Of a stretch of DNA of 64,000 nt, positions 1 to 10,130 are shown piece by piece (within the stretch, counting starts at the first letter, position 1; every line of letters starts with the position of its first letter). The notes below the pieces were generated by a model. That model was given only the letters and a program-made list of their open reading frames with translations, had not been told where the DNA came from and searched no databases. The stretch covers positions 62,001-126,000 of the forward strand of contig NZ_JAINVF010000020.1 in assembly GCF_020400585.1 (NCBI RefSeq), read 5' to 3'. The DNA is from Streptomyces sp. NK08204. GTDB taxonomy: Bacteria; Actinomycetota; Actinomycetes; Streptomycetales; Streptomycetaceae. The translations under genes and the position numbers were made by a program.

Positions 1-1151
<1,151 letters not shown>

Positions 1152-1152
<1 letters not shown>

Positions 1153-2114
1153 TACTGCTCCCTTGCGACGCTCTGTGCGAACTCCCAGGCGTCCGCGACG
1201 ATCCCGGCGAGGTCCGCGCGGGACGGGTTCCAGCCCAGCTCCTCGCGGGCACGGTCGGCGGCGGCGACCAGGACGGCGGGGTCGCCGCCCCGGCGCGGGG
1301 CGACCACCTCGGGGATCGGGTGCCCGGTGACCGAGCGGACGGTCTCGATGACCTCGCGGACCGAGAAGCCGTTGCCGTTGCCGAGGTTGCAGATCAGGTG
1401 CTCGCCCGGCCGGGCGGCCGTCAGGGCCAGGAGGTGGGCCTCGGCCAGGTCGGCGACGTGGATGTAGTCGCGGATGCAGGTGCCGTCGGGGGTGGGGTAG
1501 TCGTCGCCGTAGACCGAGATCGCGTCGCGGCGGCCCTGGGCGACCTGGAGGACCAGCGGGATCAGGTGCGACTCGGGATCGTGGCGCTCGCCGTGGGCGC
1601 CGTACGCGCCCGCGACGTTGAAGTAGCGCAGGGACACCGCCGCCAGACCGTGGGCGTGCGCCTCGCCGGTGATCATGTGGTCGACGGCGAGCTTGGAGGC
1701 GCCGTAGGGGTTGGTCGGCTTCGTCGGTGCACTCTCGACGATCGGGACCTGCTCCGGCTCGCCGTACGTGGCCGCCGTGGAGGAGAACACCAGCCTGCGC
1801 ACGCCCGCCTCGCGCATCGCGCCGAGCAGGGCCATGCTGCCGCCGACGTTGTTGTCCCAGTACTTCTCCGGCTTCACCACCGACTCGCCGACCTGGGAGG
1901 AGGCGGCGAAGTGCAGCACGCCGTCGTAGGAGGAGTCGAGCCACTTGGCGGCGTCGCGGATGTCGCCCTCAACGAAGGCCGCCCCGGCGGGCACGCCCTC
2001 ACGGAAGCCGGTGGAGAGGTTGTCGAGGACCGTGACCTCGTGGCCGGCCTCCAGCAGATGCTGGGCCACCACGCTGCCGACGTACCCCGCCCCGCCCGTC
2101 ACCAGGTACTTCAT
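1152..2114 (-). CDS. galE: UDP-glucose 4-epimerase
   Basis: Interconverts UDP-galactose and UDP-glucose with bound NAD, closing the Leloir cycle. It is a 320-residue short-chain dehydrogenase-fold protein. The N-terminal dinucleotide motif TGGAGYVG lies at residues 6-13, SSTAATYG near 111-118, and the catalytic pair is Tyr137/Lys141 in the YGASK motif. Length is normal for the family. The ATG overlaps the galT stop (ATGA) and the stop overlaps the galK start. It sits centrally in the galT-galE-galK operon. Confidence 0.96.
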
Positions 2115-3172
2115 GAACTCGCTACCTCTCGCAGTCGCTCGGCCGCGCGCTCCGGCGGCACATCGTTGATGAACACGCTCATGCCGGACTCGGAACCCGC
2201 GAGGAACTTCAGCTTGCCGGAAGTGCGGCGAATGGTGAAAAGCTCGAGGTGGAGCGCGAAGTCGCCACGCGTGACGCCGTCGAACTCCTCCAGCCTGCCG
2301 AAGGGGGCCTGGTGCCAGGCCGCGATGTACGGCGTCGGAGGCTCACCCTCGCCGAAGATCCGGTCGAAGCGCCTCAAGAGTTCCAGATAGAGCTGGGGGA
2401 ATTCTGTGCGTGCCCCCTCGTCGAGCGCGAGCAGGTCGGGGACGCGACGCTTGGGGTAGAGATGGACCTCGTACGGCCAGTGCGCCGCGTAGGGCACGAA
2501 GCCCACCCAGTGTTCACCCTCAAGGACGACCCGCTCACCGGCGAGTTCCCGCTCCACAACGGCGTCGAACAGGTTCTCCCCGCCGGTCGCCTCCTTGTGG
2601 GCGGCGAGCGAGCGGAGCATCAGGGCGGTGCGGGGGGTGGTGAAGGGGTATCCGTAGATCTGCCCGTGCGGATGGCCGAGGGTCACACCGATCTCGGCAC
2701 CGCGGTTCTCGAAACAGAACACCTGCTCCACGGAGGGCAGATGCGACAGCTCCGACGTCCGGTCCGTCCACGCGTCCAGCACCAGGCGCGCCTGCTCCTC
2801 GGTGAGGCCGGCGAAGGACGCGTCGTGGTCGGAGGTGAAGCAGACGACCTCGCAGCGTCCGCAGTCGCCGGCCAGCGAGGGGAAACGATTCTCGAAGACG
2901 ACGACGTCGTACGAGGAGTCGGGGATCTCGCTGAGCCGCTCGCCCCGCGTCGGGCACAGCGGGCATTCGTCGGCCGGCGGGTGGTAGGTGCGGCCCTGGC
3001 GATGCGAGGCGACGGCGACCGCGTCACCGAGCAGTACGTCACGGCGGGTCTGGGACGTGGTGTGGGTCCGCTCCAGCGGGCGGCGGTCCACGGCGTCGCG
3101 CACGGCGTCGTCGCGCAGGTCGTAGTAGATCAGCTCACGACCGTCGGCCAGCCGGGTCGAGGTCTTCTTCAC
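2111..3172 (-). CDS. galT: Galactose-1-phosphate uridylyltransferase
   Basis: Transfers UMP from UDP-glucose to galactose-1-phosphate. The 353-residue protein carries the active-site HPHGQ motif (VTLGHPHGQIYGYPF) and an N-terminal CPLC pair consistent with the family's zinc site. I place the start at GTG 3172, preceded by a strong ribosome site (GAGGAG, four bases upstream). An upstream in-frame start at 3202 would add ten residues with no ribosome site. First gene of the gal operon; the promoter region lies at 3173-3349. Confidence 0.95.
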   Translation of the reverse strand: MKKTSTRLADGRELIYYDLRDDAVRDAVDRRPLERTHTTSQTRRDVLLGDAVAVASHRQGRTYHPPADECPLCPTRGERLSEIPDSSYDVVVFENRFPSLAGDCGRCEVVCFTSDHDASFAGLTEEQARLVLDAWTDRTSELSHLPSVEQVFCFENRGAEIGVTLGHPHGQIYGYPFTTPRTALMLRSLAAHKEATGGENLFDAVVERELAGERVVLEGEHWVGFVPYAAHWPYEVHLYPKRRVPDLLALDEGARTEFPQLYLELLRRFDRIFGEGEPPTPYIAAWHQAPFGRLEEFDGVTRGDFALHLELFTIRRTSGKLKFLAGSESGMSVFINDVPPERAAERLREVASS

Positions 3173-3206
3173 GCGGACTCCTCTAGGTCCCGCAGCAATC
3201 ACTCAA

Positions 3207-3264
3207 CACAATCAAACATAACAGACCACAATTCGACAATATCTCGAGCGATCACGATCGAACA
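3207..3264 (-). promoter_or_regulatory. Operator-like repeats upstream of galT (galP1-type region)
   Basis: The 177 bases between galT and the divergent symporter are much more AT-rich than the surroundings. They hold three imperfect copies of a 12-mer, read on the plus strand: CACAATCAAACA (3207-3218), CACAATTCGACA (3227-3238) and CACGATCGAACA (3253-3264). The galactose-inducible, glucose-sensitive galP1 promoter of the Streptomyces gal operon is known to have a complex operator built of repeated short elements; these repeats are the obvious candidates. I do not assign -10/-35 boxes. Confidence 0.6.
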
Positions 3265-3349
3265 AAGAAAACCATCAGAAGTGTTCAGTTTCTAAACGCG
3301 GAGGCATAGGTTCCGCTCTGATCAGTTCGCGCAACGAAGCGAGTTCGTC

Positions 3350-5038
3350 ATGCACACCCCCACACACGCCCCTCTGCTGGCGGCGGGGCTACGGCTCCCC
3401 ACGAACGGGCTGGACTACACGATCCTCGGGATCTACTTCGTCGTCGTCCTCGGCATCGGCTTCGGGGCCCGCCGCTCGGTGAAGACCAGCCTCGACTTCT
3501 TCCTCTCCGGGCGCTCGCTGCCCGCGTGGATCACCGGCCTCGCCTTCATCTCGGCGAACCTGGCGGCCACCGAGATCCTGGGCATGGCGGCGAACAGCGC
3601 CCAGTACGGCGCATACACCGTGCACTGGTACTGGATCGGCGCCATCCCCGCGATGGTCTTCCTGGGCCTGGTGATGATGCCCTTCTACTACGGCAGCAAG
3701 GTCCGATCGGTCCCCGAGTTCCTGCTGCTGCGCTTCGACAGGGGCGCCCACCTGTTCAGTTCGATCCTGTTCGCCTTCGCGGCGATCCTGATCGCCGGTG
3801 TGAACCTGTACGCCCTCTCGATCGTCGTCGAGGCGTTGCTCGGCTGGCCGCAGTGGGTGGCGATCGTGGTCGCCGGCGCCTTCGTGCTGGCGTACATCAC
3901 CCTGGGCGGTCTGTCCTCGGCGATCTACAACGAGGTGCTCCAGTTCTTCGTGATCCTGGCCGCCCTCATCCCGATCACCGTCCTCGGCCTGAAGAAGGCC
4001 GGCGGCTGGAGCGGCCTGACCGACAAGCTCACCGCCGACCACGGCCACGACTTCACCACCGCCTGGGGCGGCACCGGCATCGGCAGCGTCAACCCGCTGG
4101 GCGCCAACTGGCTGACCATCGTCCTCGGCCTCGGCTTCGTGCTGTCCTTCGGCTACTGGACCACCAACTTCGCCGAGGTGCAGCGCGCCCTGTCCGCGAG
4201 GAACCTCTCCGCCGGACAGCGCACCCCGCTGATCGCCGCGTACCCGAAGATCTTCATCGTCTTCCTCGTGATGATCCCCGGGCTGGTCGCCGCCGCGCTC
4301 GTCCCGAAGTTCGGCACCTCCGCATCCGGCTACCAGTACAACGACGCGATCCCCTACCTGATGCAGGAGCTGCTGCCCAACGGCGTGCTCGGCATCGCGG
4401 TGACGGGCCTGCTCGCCGCGTTCATGGCCGGCATGGCGGCGAACGTCTCGTCCTTCAACACGGTGTTCACCAACGACATCTGGGCCAAGTACGCCGTACG
4501 GCACCGCGAGGACGAGTACTACGTGCGGTTCGGCCGCCTGATCACCGTCATCGGTGTCTGCGCCTCCGTCGGCACCGCGTTCCTGGCGTCGTCGTTCTCG
4601 AACATCATGAGCTACCTGCAGACGCTGTTCTCCTTCTTCAACGTGCCGATGTTCGTCGTCTTCGTCGTCGGCATGTTCTGGAAGCGGGCGTCCGCGAAGT
4701 CCGGCTTCTGGGGACTGCTCGCCGGCACCGTGACCGCGATGGTCAACTACTTCGTGGTCTACAAGAAGGGCATCATCGCGATCCCCACCGACCAGGGCGC
4801 CAACTTCGTCTCCGCGATCGCGGGCTTCATCGCCGGCGCGGTCGTGATGGTCGCGGTGTCCCTGTTCACGAAGCCGAAGCCGGCCGAGCAGCTCCAGGGC
4901 CTGGTCTACGGCACCCGTTCCCCCGGCATGGCCGAGCCGCCCGCCCCCGGCGACGAGGCCTGGTACCGCAGGCCCGCCCTGCTGGGCTGGGGTGCCGTGA
5001 TCCTGGCCGCCGCCTGCTACGTCCCGTTCTCGTTCTGA
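3350..5038 (+). CDS. Sodium:solute symporter (SSS family), likely sugar importer
   Basis: A 562-residue integral membrane protein with about 14 hydrophobic segments, typical of the SSS/SGLT family that couples Na+ entry to solute uptake. Motifs include DFFLSGRSLPAW near residue 48, the conserved substrate-site stretch ANLAATEILGMAANSAQYG, and FAEVQRALSARN. It is divergent from galT across the repeat-rich promoter region, so a role in galactose uptake is inferred. The ATG at 3350 has no clear ribosome site. A small membrane-protein gene follows after 21 bases and is probably co-transcribed. Confidence 0.9.
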   Translation: MHTPTHAPLLAAGLRLPTNGLDYTILGIYFVVVLGIGFGARRSVKTSLDFFLSGRSLPAWITGLAFISANLAATEILGMAANSAQYGAYTVHWYWIGAIPAMVFLGLVMMPFYYGSKVRSVPEFLLLRFDRGAHLFSSILFAFAAILIAGVNLYALSIVVEALLGWPQWVAIVVAGAFVLAYITLGGLSSAIYNEVLQFFVILAALIPITVLGLKKAGGWSGLTDKLTADHGHDFTTAWGGTGIGSVNPLGANWLTIVLGLGFVLSFGYWTTNFAEVQRALSARNLSAGQRTPLIAAYPKIFIVFLVMIPGLVAAALVPKFGTSASGYQYNDAIPYLMQELLPNGVLGIAVTGLLAAFMAGMAANVSSFNTVFTNDIWAKYAVRHREDEYYVRFGRLITVIGVCASVGTAFLASSFSNIMSYLQTLFSFFNVPMFVVFVVGMFWKRASAKSGFWGLLAGTVTAMVNYFVVYKKGIIAIPTDQGANFVSAIAGFIAGAVVMVAVSLFTKPKPAEQLQGLVYGTRSPGMAEPPAPGDEAWYRRPALLGWGAVILAAACYVPFSF

Positions 5039-5059
5039 CCACGAGAGAAGGGAAAAACC

Positions 5060-5416
5060 ATGACCGAGCCATCCGAGCACTCCGAGCAGTTCGACTTCTC
5101 CGCCTCTTCCGAGGAGGAGATCCAGGAGGAGGTCACCGAGCTGGAGCACAGGTCGGCGACCGCGGCGCGCATCTTCGACCTGCGCCGCATCATCGGCGGC
5201 CTGTTCGTCGTGTACGGCGTCATCATCACGGTCACCGGCGTCACCGACACCCGGTCCGCGATCGACAAGGCCCAGGGAGTCAACATCAACCTGTGGACCG
5301 GCATCGGCATGCTGGCCCTGGGCGTGTTCTTCCTGGCCTGGCTGTGGCTGCGGCCCACACCGCCGCCGCCGCCTCCGGAGGGGTTGCCGCAGGAGGCGGA
5401 AGGGCCGAGGGCGTAG
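5060..5416 (+). CDS. Small membrane protein following the symporter
   Basis: I do not recognise a named family. The 118-residue protein has an acidic, Ser/Glu-rich N-terminus (residues 1-35), two hydrophobic segments (about 43-61 and 76-95) and a proline-rich tail containing a run of six prolines. The ATG has a good ribosome site (GAGAAGGG). It starts 21 bases after the symporter stop, suggesting an accessory or small-subunit role for that transporter; this is inference from position only. Confidence 0.8.
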   Translation: MTEPSEHSEQFDFSASSEEEIQEEVTELEHRSATAARIFDLRRIIGGLFVVYGVIITVTGVTDTRSAIDKAQGVNINLWTGIGMLALGVFFLAWLWLRPTPPPPPPEGLPQEAEGPRA

Positions 5417-5469
5417 TGCGGACGGCTGCTCCGCCGGATCCCGTTGCTCCGCCGGCTCCGGTTGCTCCG

Positions 5470-6150
5470 CTAGCTCCCACTGCCCAGCGGTCCCGCCCTG
5501 TCCAGCAAGCCCGTCCGTGCCGCCAGCGCCGCTGCCTCCAGCCGGGAGCCCACGCCCAGCTTCATCAGGACCCGCTGGACGTGGGTGCGGGCGGTGCTGG
5601 GGGCGATGCCCATACCGGCCGCGATCCCGCGGGTGTCCTCGCCCTCGGCGACCCTGACCAGGACCTCCACCTCACGCGGCGTCAGCATCTGGAGCAGCCG
5701 CTGACCCTCGTCGTCCGGCTGCGCGGCGGGGTTCAGCAGTTCACCGAACGCGCCCTGGAGCAGCTGCGGGGCCACCGCCGCCTCCCCCGCCCGGGCCTTC
5801 ATGATGGCCCGCTCGACGCCCTCGATGCGCTCGTCGTGCCGTACGTACCCCGACGCCCCCGCGGCGAAGGCCGCCGCGATCCCCCGCGGGGACGGCACCG
5901 GGCCCAGCACCAGCACCGCCACCTGGGGCCGCTCCCGCTTGATCCGCACCACCGGGTCGAAGACCCCCGGCTCGGCCGGTGCCGCCGTACCCAGCAAGCA
6001 CACCTCCGGCGCCCGCGCGACGACCAGTTCGGCCGCGCCCGCGGCCGGTGCCGCCGCCGCGAGCACCCGGTGCCCGCGCAGCTTCAGCGCCGACGCCAGC
6101 GCCTCCGCGAGCAAGCGGTGGTCGTCGACGACCATGAGCCGCACTCCCAT
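5470..6150 (-). CDS. LuxR-type regulator with degenerate receiver domain
   Basis: A 226-residue protein built like a NarL/FixJ response regulator. The N-terminal receiver-like domain starts MGVRLMVVDDH, with acidic Asp9/Asp10. The C-terminal LuxR helix-turn-helix (LTPREVEVLVRVAEG through STARTHVQRVLMKLG) binds DNA. The residue expected to be the phospho-acceptor Asp at the end of strand 3 is Gly54 (PEVCLLGT), and the usual conserved Lys region reads GYVRHD. Phosphorylation is therefore unlikely. The ATG at 6150 is chosen because it begins the receiver fold; an upstream TTG is possible. No histidine kinase lies nearby. Imperfect 18-base repeats (TTGCTCCGC units, about 5425-5478) overlap the 3' end. 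Confidence 0.85.
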   Translation of the reverse strand: MGVRLMVVDDHRLLAEALASALKLRGHRVLAAAAPAAGAAELVVARAPEVCLLGTAAPAEPGVFDPVVRIKRERPQVAVLVLGPVPSPRGIAAAFAAGASGYVRHDERIEGVERAIMKARAGEAAVAPQLLQGAFGELLNPAAQPDDEGQRLLQMLTPREVEVLVRVAEGEDTRGIAAGMGIAPSTARTHVQRVLMKLGVGSRLEAAALAARTGLLDRAGPLGSGS

Positions 6151-6231
6151 AGAGCAACCCCCCAGCAACCCCCGCCCTTCATGCCCCCGGAAGCTACACG
6201 CTTGTTCGACATCGCGCTGCCCCTACGCAGC

Positions 6232-6268
6232 AGAAGTGCCCCGGACCGATGAAATCCGGGGCACTTCT
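6232..6268. terminator. Hairpin terminator
   Basis: A perfect 14-bp inverted repeat (AGAAGTGCCCCGGA / TCCGGGGCACTTCT) with a 9-base loop. It lies downstream of the minus-strand beta-propeller gene that ends at 6313. There is no T-run, which is usual for Streptomyces terminators. Confidence 0.75.
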
Positions 6269-6312
6269 CGTGACCAGTGCCGCTGGGCGCGGCCGGGGTG
6301 GGGCGCCTGCGG

Positions 6313-8172
6313 TCAGCCGCTCGTGCCGAACGCCGCCACCAGGTACTCCTTCTCGTCCGGGCCGTCGGACTTGTGGGCGTATGCCGCCGACATGTACAGG
6401 CGGCCCTGCGTGTAGAGGATCTCCGAGTACTCCGGCAGCATGCTGGTCTCGACGTCGCGCACGCTCTCCTGGGCCGGGTTCTCCAGCAGCTTGGTCACCT
6501 TGAAGGAGCCGCCGTCGATGCTGACGATCTGGCCGCCCTTGTCGTACGGCGGCCGCTTGTAGGCGATCAGGTTGGGGCCGTCCATGCGCAGCGGCGAGAG
6601 TGAGTAGCCGTCGCCGGCCTCGGCGCGCTGGCCGGTCTGCTTCCCGGTGGTCAGGTCGAAGGCGATGATCTCGTTCGTCTCGCTGTAGTCACCGGTGCCG
6701 TCATGGTCCTCGGTGGACAGGTACAGCTTGCCGTTGCCCGCGACGATCTGCCTGCAGTCCTCCATCCGGGTGATGCCGTCGCAGTGGCCGGCGTAGGTGT
6801 CGCCGGGCGCGGAGATGCGGGTCAGCAGCTTGCCGGTCTTGGCGTCGATGGAGAAGTAGTCCGAGACGCCGCTGCCGTCGCCCGCGCTGTCGCCGACGTC
6901 GGCCGCCACGACCAGCGGGTCGGTGGAGACGATGGAGGCGTACTCGATGCCCCGGGTCATCTTGTACTCGGAGATGACCTTCCCGGTCTTCGGGTCGATG
7001 TTCTGGATGTGCAGCTGCCGGTTGTCGTACTCGCCGCACTTGCGGACCGCCACCAGCTTCGCGCCGCCGCCGTAGCCGGCGTCGTAGCAGGTGTCGTCCG
7101 GCTTCGGCTGCCAGAGCAGCTTGCCGGAGTCCATGTCGAAGGCGGCGCCGCCGTAGGTGCTGCCGACCGCCGCGGTGTGCTGAGCGACCGTCACATTGTC
7201 CCAGGTGATCGGGGAGTCACCGCTGTTGACCGACTTCGACCACAGCAGCTTGCCGGTGTCGAGGTCGATCGCACCGACCTTGCTGCACCCCGCGGAGGAG
7301 TCCTTCGCCGGCATCTTCGGCTGGAAGACGATCGCCGTCCTGTTGTCCGTGGTGACGTGTTCGCTGGCCGCGCACACCGGGCCGGGCAGCTTGCTCGTCC
7401 ACAGCTTGGTGCCCTTGGCGGGGTCGTAGCCGACGATCTCGGCGATGCCGCTCTTGGCGTACACCTTGTCGGTCAGCCAGGAACCCGAGGTGACGACGGT
7501 GTCGTCCGTCTTGGGCATCGGGACCTGGAAGAGGACGTCAGCGGCGGTGTTCGCCGGCACCTTCTCCTTGCCGCCGCCCGTGCCGCCGGAGCCACCCTTG
7601 TCGTCCTTGCCGCCGGTGCCGCCGGTGCCGCCGGTGGAGCCGGCGGTCTCGTGCTTCTTGTCGTCGCCCCCGGACGAGGAGGAGTACCAGATGCCGGCGA
7701 CGACGATCAGCACGATGGCGACGACCGCAGCGACCACGATGATCACGGTGCTGTTGCTCCGCCCGCCGCCGGACTGCCCCTGCTGCGGCTGCATCGGGAC
7801 GGTCGGCGGCTGGCCCGGGTAGCCGTACCCCGGCTGCGCGGGCTGCCCGTACCCCGGCTGCGTGGGCTGCCCGTACGCCGGCTGCACGGGCTGGCCGTAT
7901 CCCGGCTGCGGCTGCATCGGCGCGGTGGGCGGCTGGCCGTAGGCCGGGGGCTGCGGGGCGTACGGGTTCTGCTGGGCACCCGGGTAGCCGTAACCGGGCT
8001 GCGGCGGCTGGGGTGCCTGAGCGGGCGGGGCCGGCGGAGCCTGCGGGGGCTGGTGGGTCTGCGGGTAGCCGTAGCCGGGCTGGGGCTGCGGGGGCTGCGG
8101 GGCCTGGTCCTGCGGCGGGCCGAAACCGCCCTGCTGCGGGGGCTGGTTCGGCGGCGGAGGCGGCTGAGTCAT
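6313..8172 (-). CDS. Membrane-anchored PQQ-like beta-propeller protein
   Basis: A 619-residue protein in three parts. Residues 1 to about 130 are a Pro/Gln/Gly/Tyr-rich cytoplasmic tail with repeated PGYG-type units. One transmembrane helix (STVIIVVAAVVAIVLIVVAG) lies near residue 140. After a Gly/Thr/Ser linker comes an extracellular domain with PQQ-type blade motifs such as DTGKLLWSKSV and DSGKLLWQPKP. The domain probably forms an 8-bladed propeller; no ligand or enzyme activity is assignable. It lies 66 bases downstream of a paralogue with the same layout, so the two are likely one transcript. The tails share the opening MTQPP and the motif GGFGPPQDQ. Confidence 0.85.
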   Translation of the reverse strand: MTQPPPPPNQPPQQGGFGPPQDQAPQPPQPQPGYGYPQTHQPPQAPPAPPAQAPQPPQPGYGYPGAQQNPYAPQPPAYGQPPTAPMQPQPGYGQPVQPAYGQPTQPGYGQPAQPGYGYPGQPPTVPMQPQQGQSGGGRSNSTVIIVVAAVVAIVLIVVAGIWYSSSSGGDDKKHETAGSTGGTGGTGGKDDKGGSGGTGGGKEKVPANTAADVLFQVPMPKTDDTVVTSGSWLTDKVYAKSGIAEIVGYDPAKGTKLWTSKLPGPVCAASEHVTTDNRTAIVFQPKMPAKDSSAGCSKVGAIDLDTGKLLWSKSVNSGDSPITWDNVTVAQHTAAVGSTYGGAAFDMDSGKLLWQPKPDDTCYDAGYGGGAKLVAVRKCGEYDNRQLHIQNIDPKTGKVISEYKMTRGIEYASIVSTDPLVVAADVGDSAGDGSGVSDYFSIDAKTGKLLTRISAPGDTYAGHCDGITRMEDCRQIVAGNGKLYLSTEDHDGTGDYSETNEIIAFDLTTGKQTGQRAEAGDGYSLSPLRMDGPNLIAYKRPPYDKGGQIVSIDGGSFKVTKLLENPAQESVRDVETSMLPEYSEILYTQGRLYMSAAYAHKSDGPDEKEYLVAAFGTSG

Positions 8173-8238
8173 GGCAGGGGTACCTCGGGAGATGCGGGAA
8201 GGAGGAAGAGGGCGGAAGCGGGCCGGGCCCGGCCGGGC

Positions 8239-10005
8239 TCAGTTGCCGAAGGCCATCATCAGCTTCTCCTTCGACTGGTCGTTGCCGTTCAGCCGGGTGG
8301 AGGAGATGTAGAAGCGCCCGTCGACCCAGTCGACCGCACCGTCGAAGAAGTCGTTCTCGATCTCGGCGGTGCCCGAGGGGTTCTGCAGCAGCTTGGTCAC
8401 CTTGTGGGAGGAACCGGTGGTCGGGATCGACACCACCTGGCCGCCCGTGTCGTAGGACGGCTGCACGTACGCGATGAGCTTGCCGCCCTTGACCTTCATC
8501 GGGGCCATCGGCTCGTCGGCCGGGGACTTGACCCGCCACGCGGCCTTGCCGGTGGCGAGGCTGATGGCGACGATCTCGTTGGCGCCGCCCTTCGCGTCCG
8601 TGGGCAGGTAGAGCATGCCGTCGCGCACCACGACACCCTGGCAGCCCTGCAGGTCGCGCTGGAGGAGCGCCCAGCCGCACTGGGGGCCGAACTTCTCGTC
8701 GACCACGACCTGCGAACGGAACTTTCCGTCCTTGGTCAGGGTGGAGATGTTCCAGGCGTTCTTGTCCTCGTTGGTCAGATAGACCACGAGCGGGCTGAGG
8801 GAGTACGTGCGCTCGACCTTCCAGCCCTTCTTGACCGGCTGGGTCCACTTCACCTTGCCGGTGGCGGGGTCGAGTTCGGAGATCTCGTCGTGCTCGTCGC
8901 TGCCGCCCGCGCCGCAGGAGGCCACCTGTATCAGCTTGCTGGGAGTGCCCGCGAACGCGGCCGGGAAGCAGGCGTTGCCGTACTTCTCCTTGTCGTACAG
9001 CTTCTTGCCGCTGTCGATGTCGTACGCCGTCCCGGACTCGGTGCGGCCCACCATCAGCGTCTTGCCGCTGATGGTCAGCTCGACGTTGAGCGCGCTGTCG
9101 AACAGCCCGCCGTCGGCGACCTCGGCGCTCCAGCCCTTCTCGCCCGTGTTCAGGTCGAGTTGCTGGAGCTGGTTGCACTTGGCGTTGTCGCTGACGCCGT
9201 TCATGTAGGCCACGACGACCTTGTCGTCCGCCGACGGCCGTGGGGTGACCGCGCAGATCTTCTGCGGGAAATCGACCGGGCTCCAGGCCGGTTTGCCGTT
9301 ACCGACACGGAAGCCGAAGACCTGCTTGTACGCCGCCTTCACCGCGGTCTTGTCGGTTATCCACATGCCGGGCGCGTCGGCGCCGGAACCGGGGGCGTCG
9401 GGAGCCGACTTGTACCACAGGACCTTGGCCTCGCCCGGCTTGCGGCCGTCGTTGAGGTTGTCCGGGTCCGAGCCGCCGTCGCCGCTGCCGTCGCCGGGGT
9501 TGACCGGCATGGACGCGGAGGGCTTGCTGTCGCCGCTCTTCTGGGCGACCGGCTTCTTCTTGCCGCCGCCGTCGCCGCCGCCCGTGACCGCGAAGACAGT
9601 GCCGCCGATGACGAGCAGCGCGGCCACGGCGGCGCCGATGATCACCGCGGGCCTGCCCTTGAGGCGGGACCTGCCGCCCGGCTCGGTGCCGGGCGTGCCC
9701 GCGTACTGCGGCTGCTGCGGGTAGCCGTAGCCGGGCTGGGGTGCGTACGGGCCCTGCTGCGGGTAGCCGTAAGGGCCGGGGGAGGCGCCCTGGGCGCCGG
9801 GAGCGGCGCCGTACGGGCCGGGCTGCTGGGGGTAGCCGTAACCGGGCCCGGGCTGCGGCGCAGGCGTCCCCGGGGCGCCCTGGGGGGCGCCGAACCCTCC
9901 CTGCGCCGGCGGGCTCTGCGGGGGCCCGAATCCGCCGCCCTGCGGCGACTGGTCCTGCGGCGGTCCGAAACCACCCTGTGGCGGCTGGTCGGGCGGCTGA
10001 GTCAT
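8239..10005 (-). CDS. Membrane-anchored PQQ-like beta-propeller protein (paralogue)
   Basis: A 588-residue paralogue of the next gene downstream: Pro/Gln/Tyr-rich tail (residues 1-110, YGYPQQ repeats), one membrane helix (AVIIGAAVAALLVIGGTVFAV, about 120-140), a Ser/Gly/Asp linker, then a propeller with blade motifs LDPATGKVKWTQPV and ISLATGKAAWRV. The start is ATG 10005, behind a GGGGGAAGAG ribosome site; an upstream in-frame start at 10077 has no such site. The blade and tail plan suggests an extracytoplasmic scaffold or sensor. Function unknown. Confidence 0.85.
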   Translation of the reverse strand: MTQPPDQPPQGGFGPPQDQSPQGGGFGPPQSPPAQGGFGAPQGAPGTPAPQPGPGYGYPQQPGPYGAAPGAQGASPGPYGYPQQGPYAPQPGYGYPQQPQYAGTPGTEPGGRSRLKGRPAVIIGAAVAALLVIGGTVFAVTGGGDGGGKKKPVAQKSGDSKPSASMPVNPGDGSGDGGSDPDNLNDGRKPGEAKVLWYKSAPDAPGSGADAPGMWITDKTAVKAAYKQVFGFRVGNGKPAWSPVDFPQKICAVTPRPSADDKVVVAYMNGVSDNAKCNQLQQLDLNTGEKGWSAEVADGGLFDSALNVELTISGKTLMVGRTESGTAYDIDSGKKLYDKEKYGNACFPAAFAGTPSKLIQVASCGAGGSDEHDEISELDPATGKVKWTQPVKKGWKVERTYSLSPLVVYLTNEDKNAWNISTLTKDGKFRSQVVVDEKFGPQCGWALLQRDLQGCQGVVVRDGMLYLPTDAKGGANEIVAISLATGKAAWRVKSPADEPMAPMKVKGGKLIAYVQPSYDTGGQVVSIPTTGSSHKVTKLLQNPSGTAEIENDFFDGAVDWVDGRFYISSTRLNGNDQSKEKLMMAFGN

Positions 10006-10076
10006 CAGCGCTCTTCCCCCTCGTTCACTGATTTTTAGCCACGCCCTGAGAGGTTCGTGACGGACCCAAAGGGTCA

Positions 10077-10098
10077 TTCTCAGACAGTTCTCAGACGG
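10077..10098. promoter_or_regulatory. 11-base tandem direct repeat upstream of beta-propeller gene pair
   Basis: TTCTCAGAC occurs twice (10077-10085 and 10088-10096), one helical turn apart, about 75 bases upstream of the beta-propeller gene start. Tandem 11-mers of this kind are typical operator architecture, for example PhoP boxes, but the match to the PhoP consensus is only partial. The other 150 or so bases between 10006 and 10255 show only a possible terminator at 10131-10169. Confidence 0.4.
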
Positions 10099-10130
10099 CT
10101 CTTTCTATCACCCGGCACCGACAGCACACG

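Noticed and set aside
3389..5149. Long open frame opposite the sodium:solute symporter
   Set aside because: GC-rich third positions in a Streptomyces gene keep the antisense frame open. The translation is low-complexity (Asp/Gly/His/Val rich) with no motifs, while the plus-strand frame is a clear SSS transporter.
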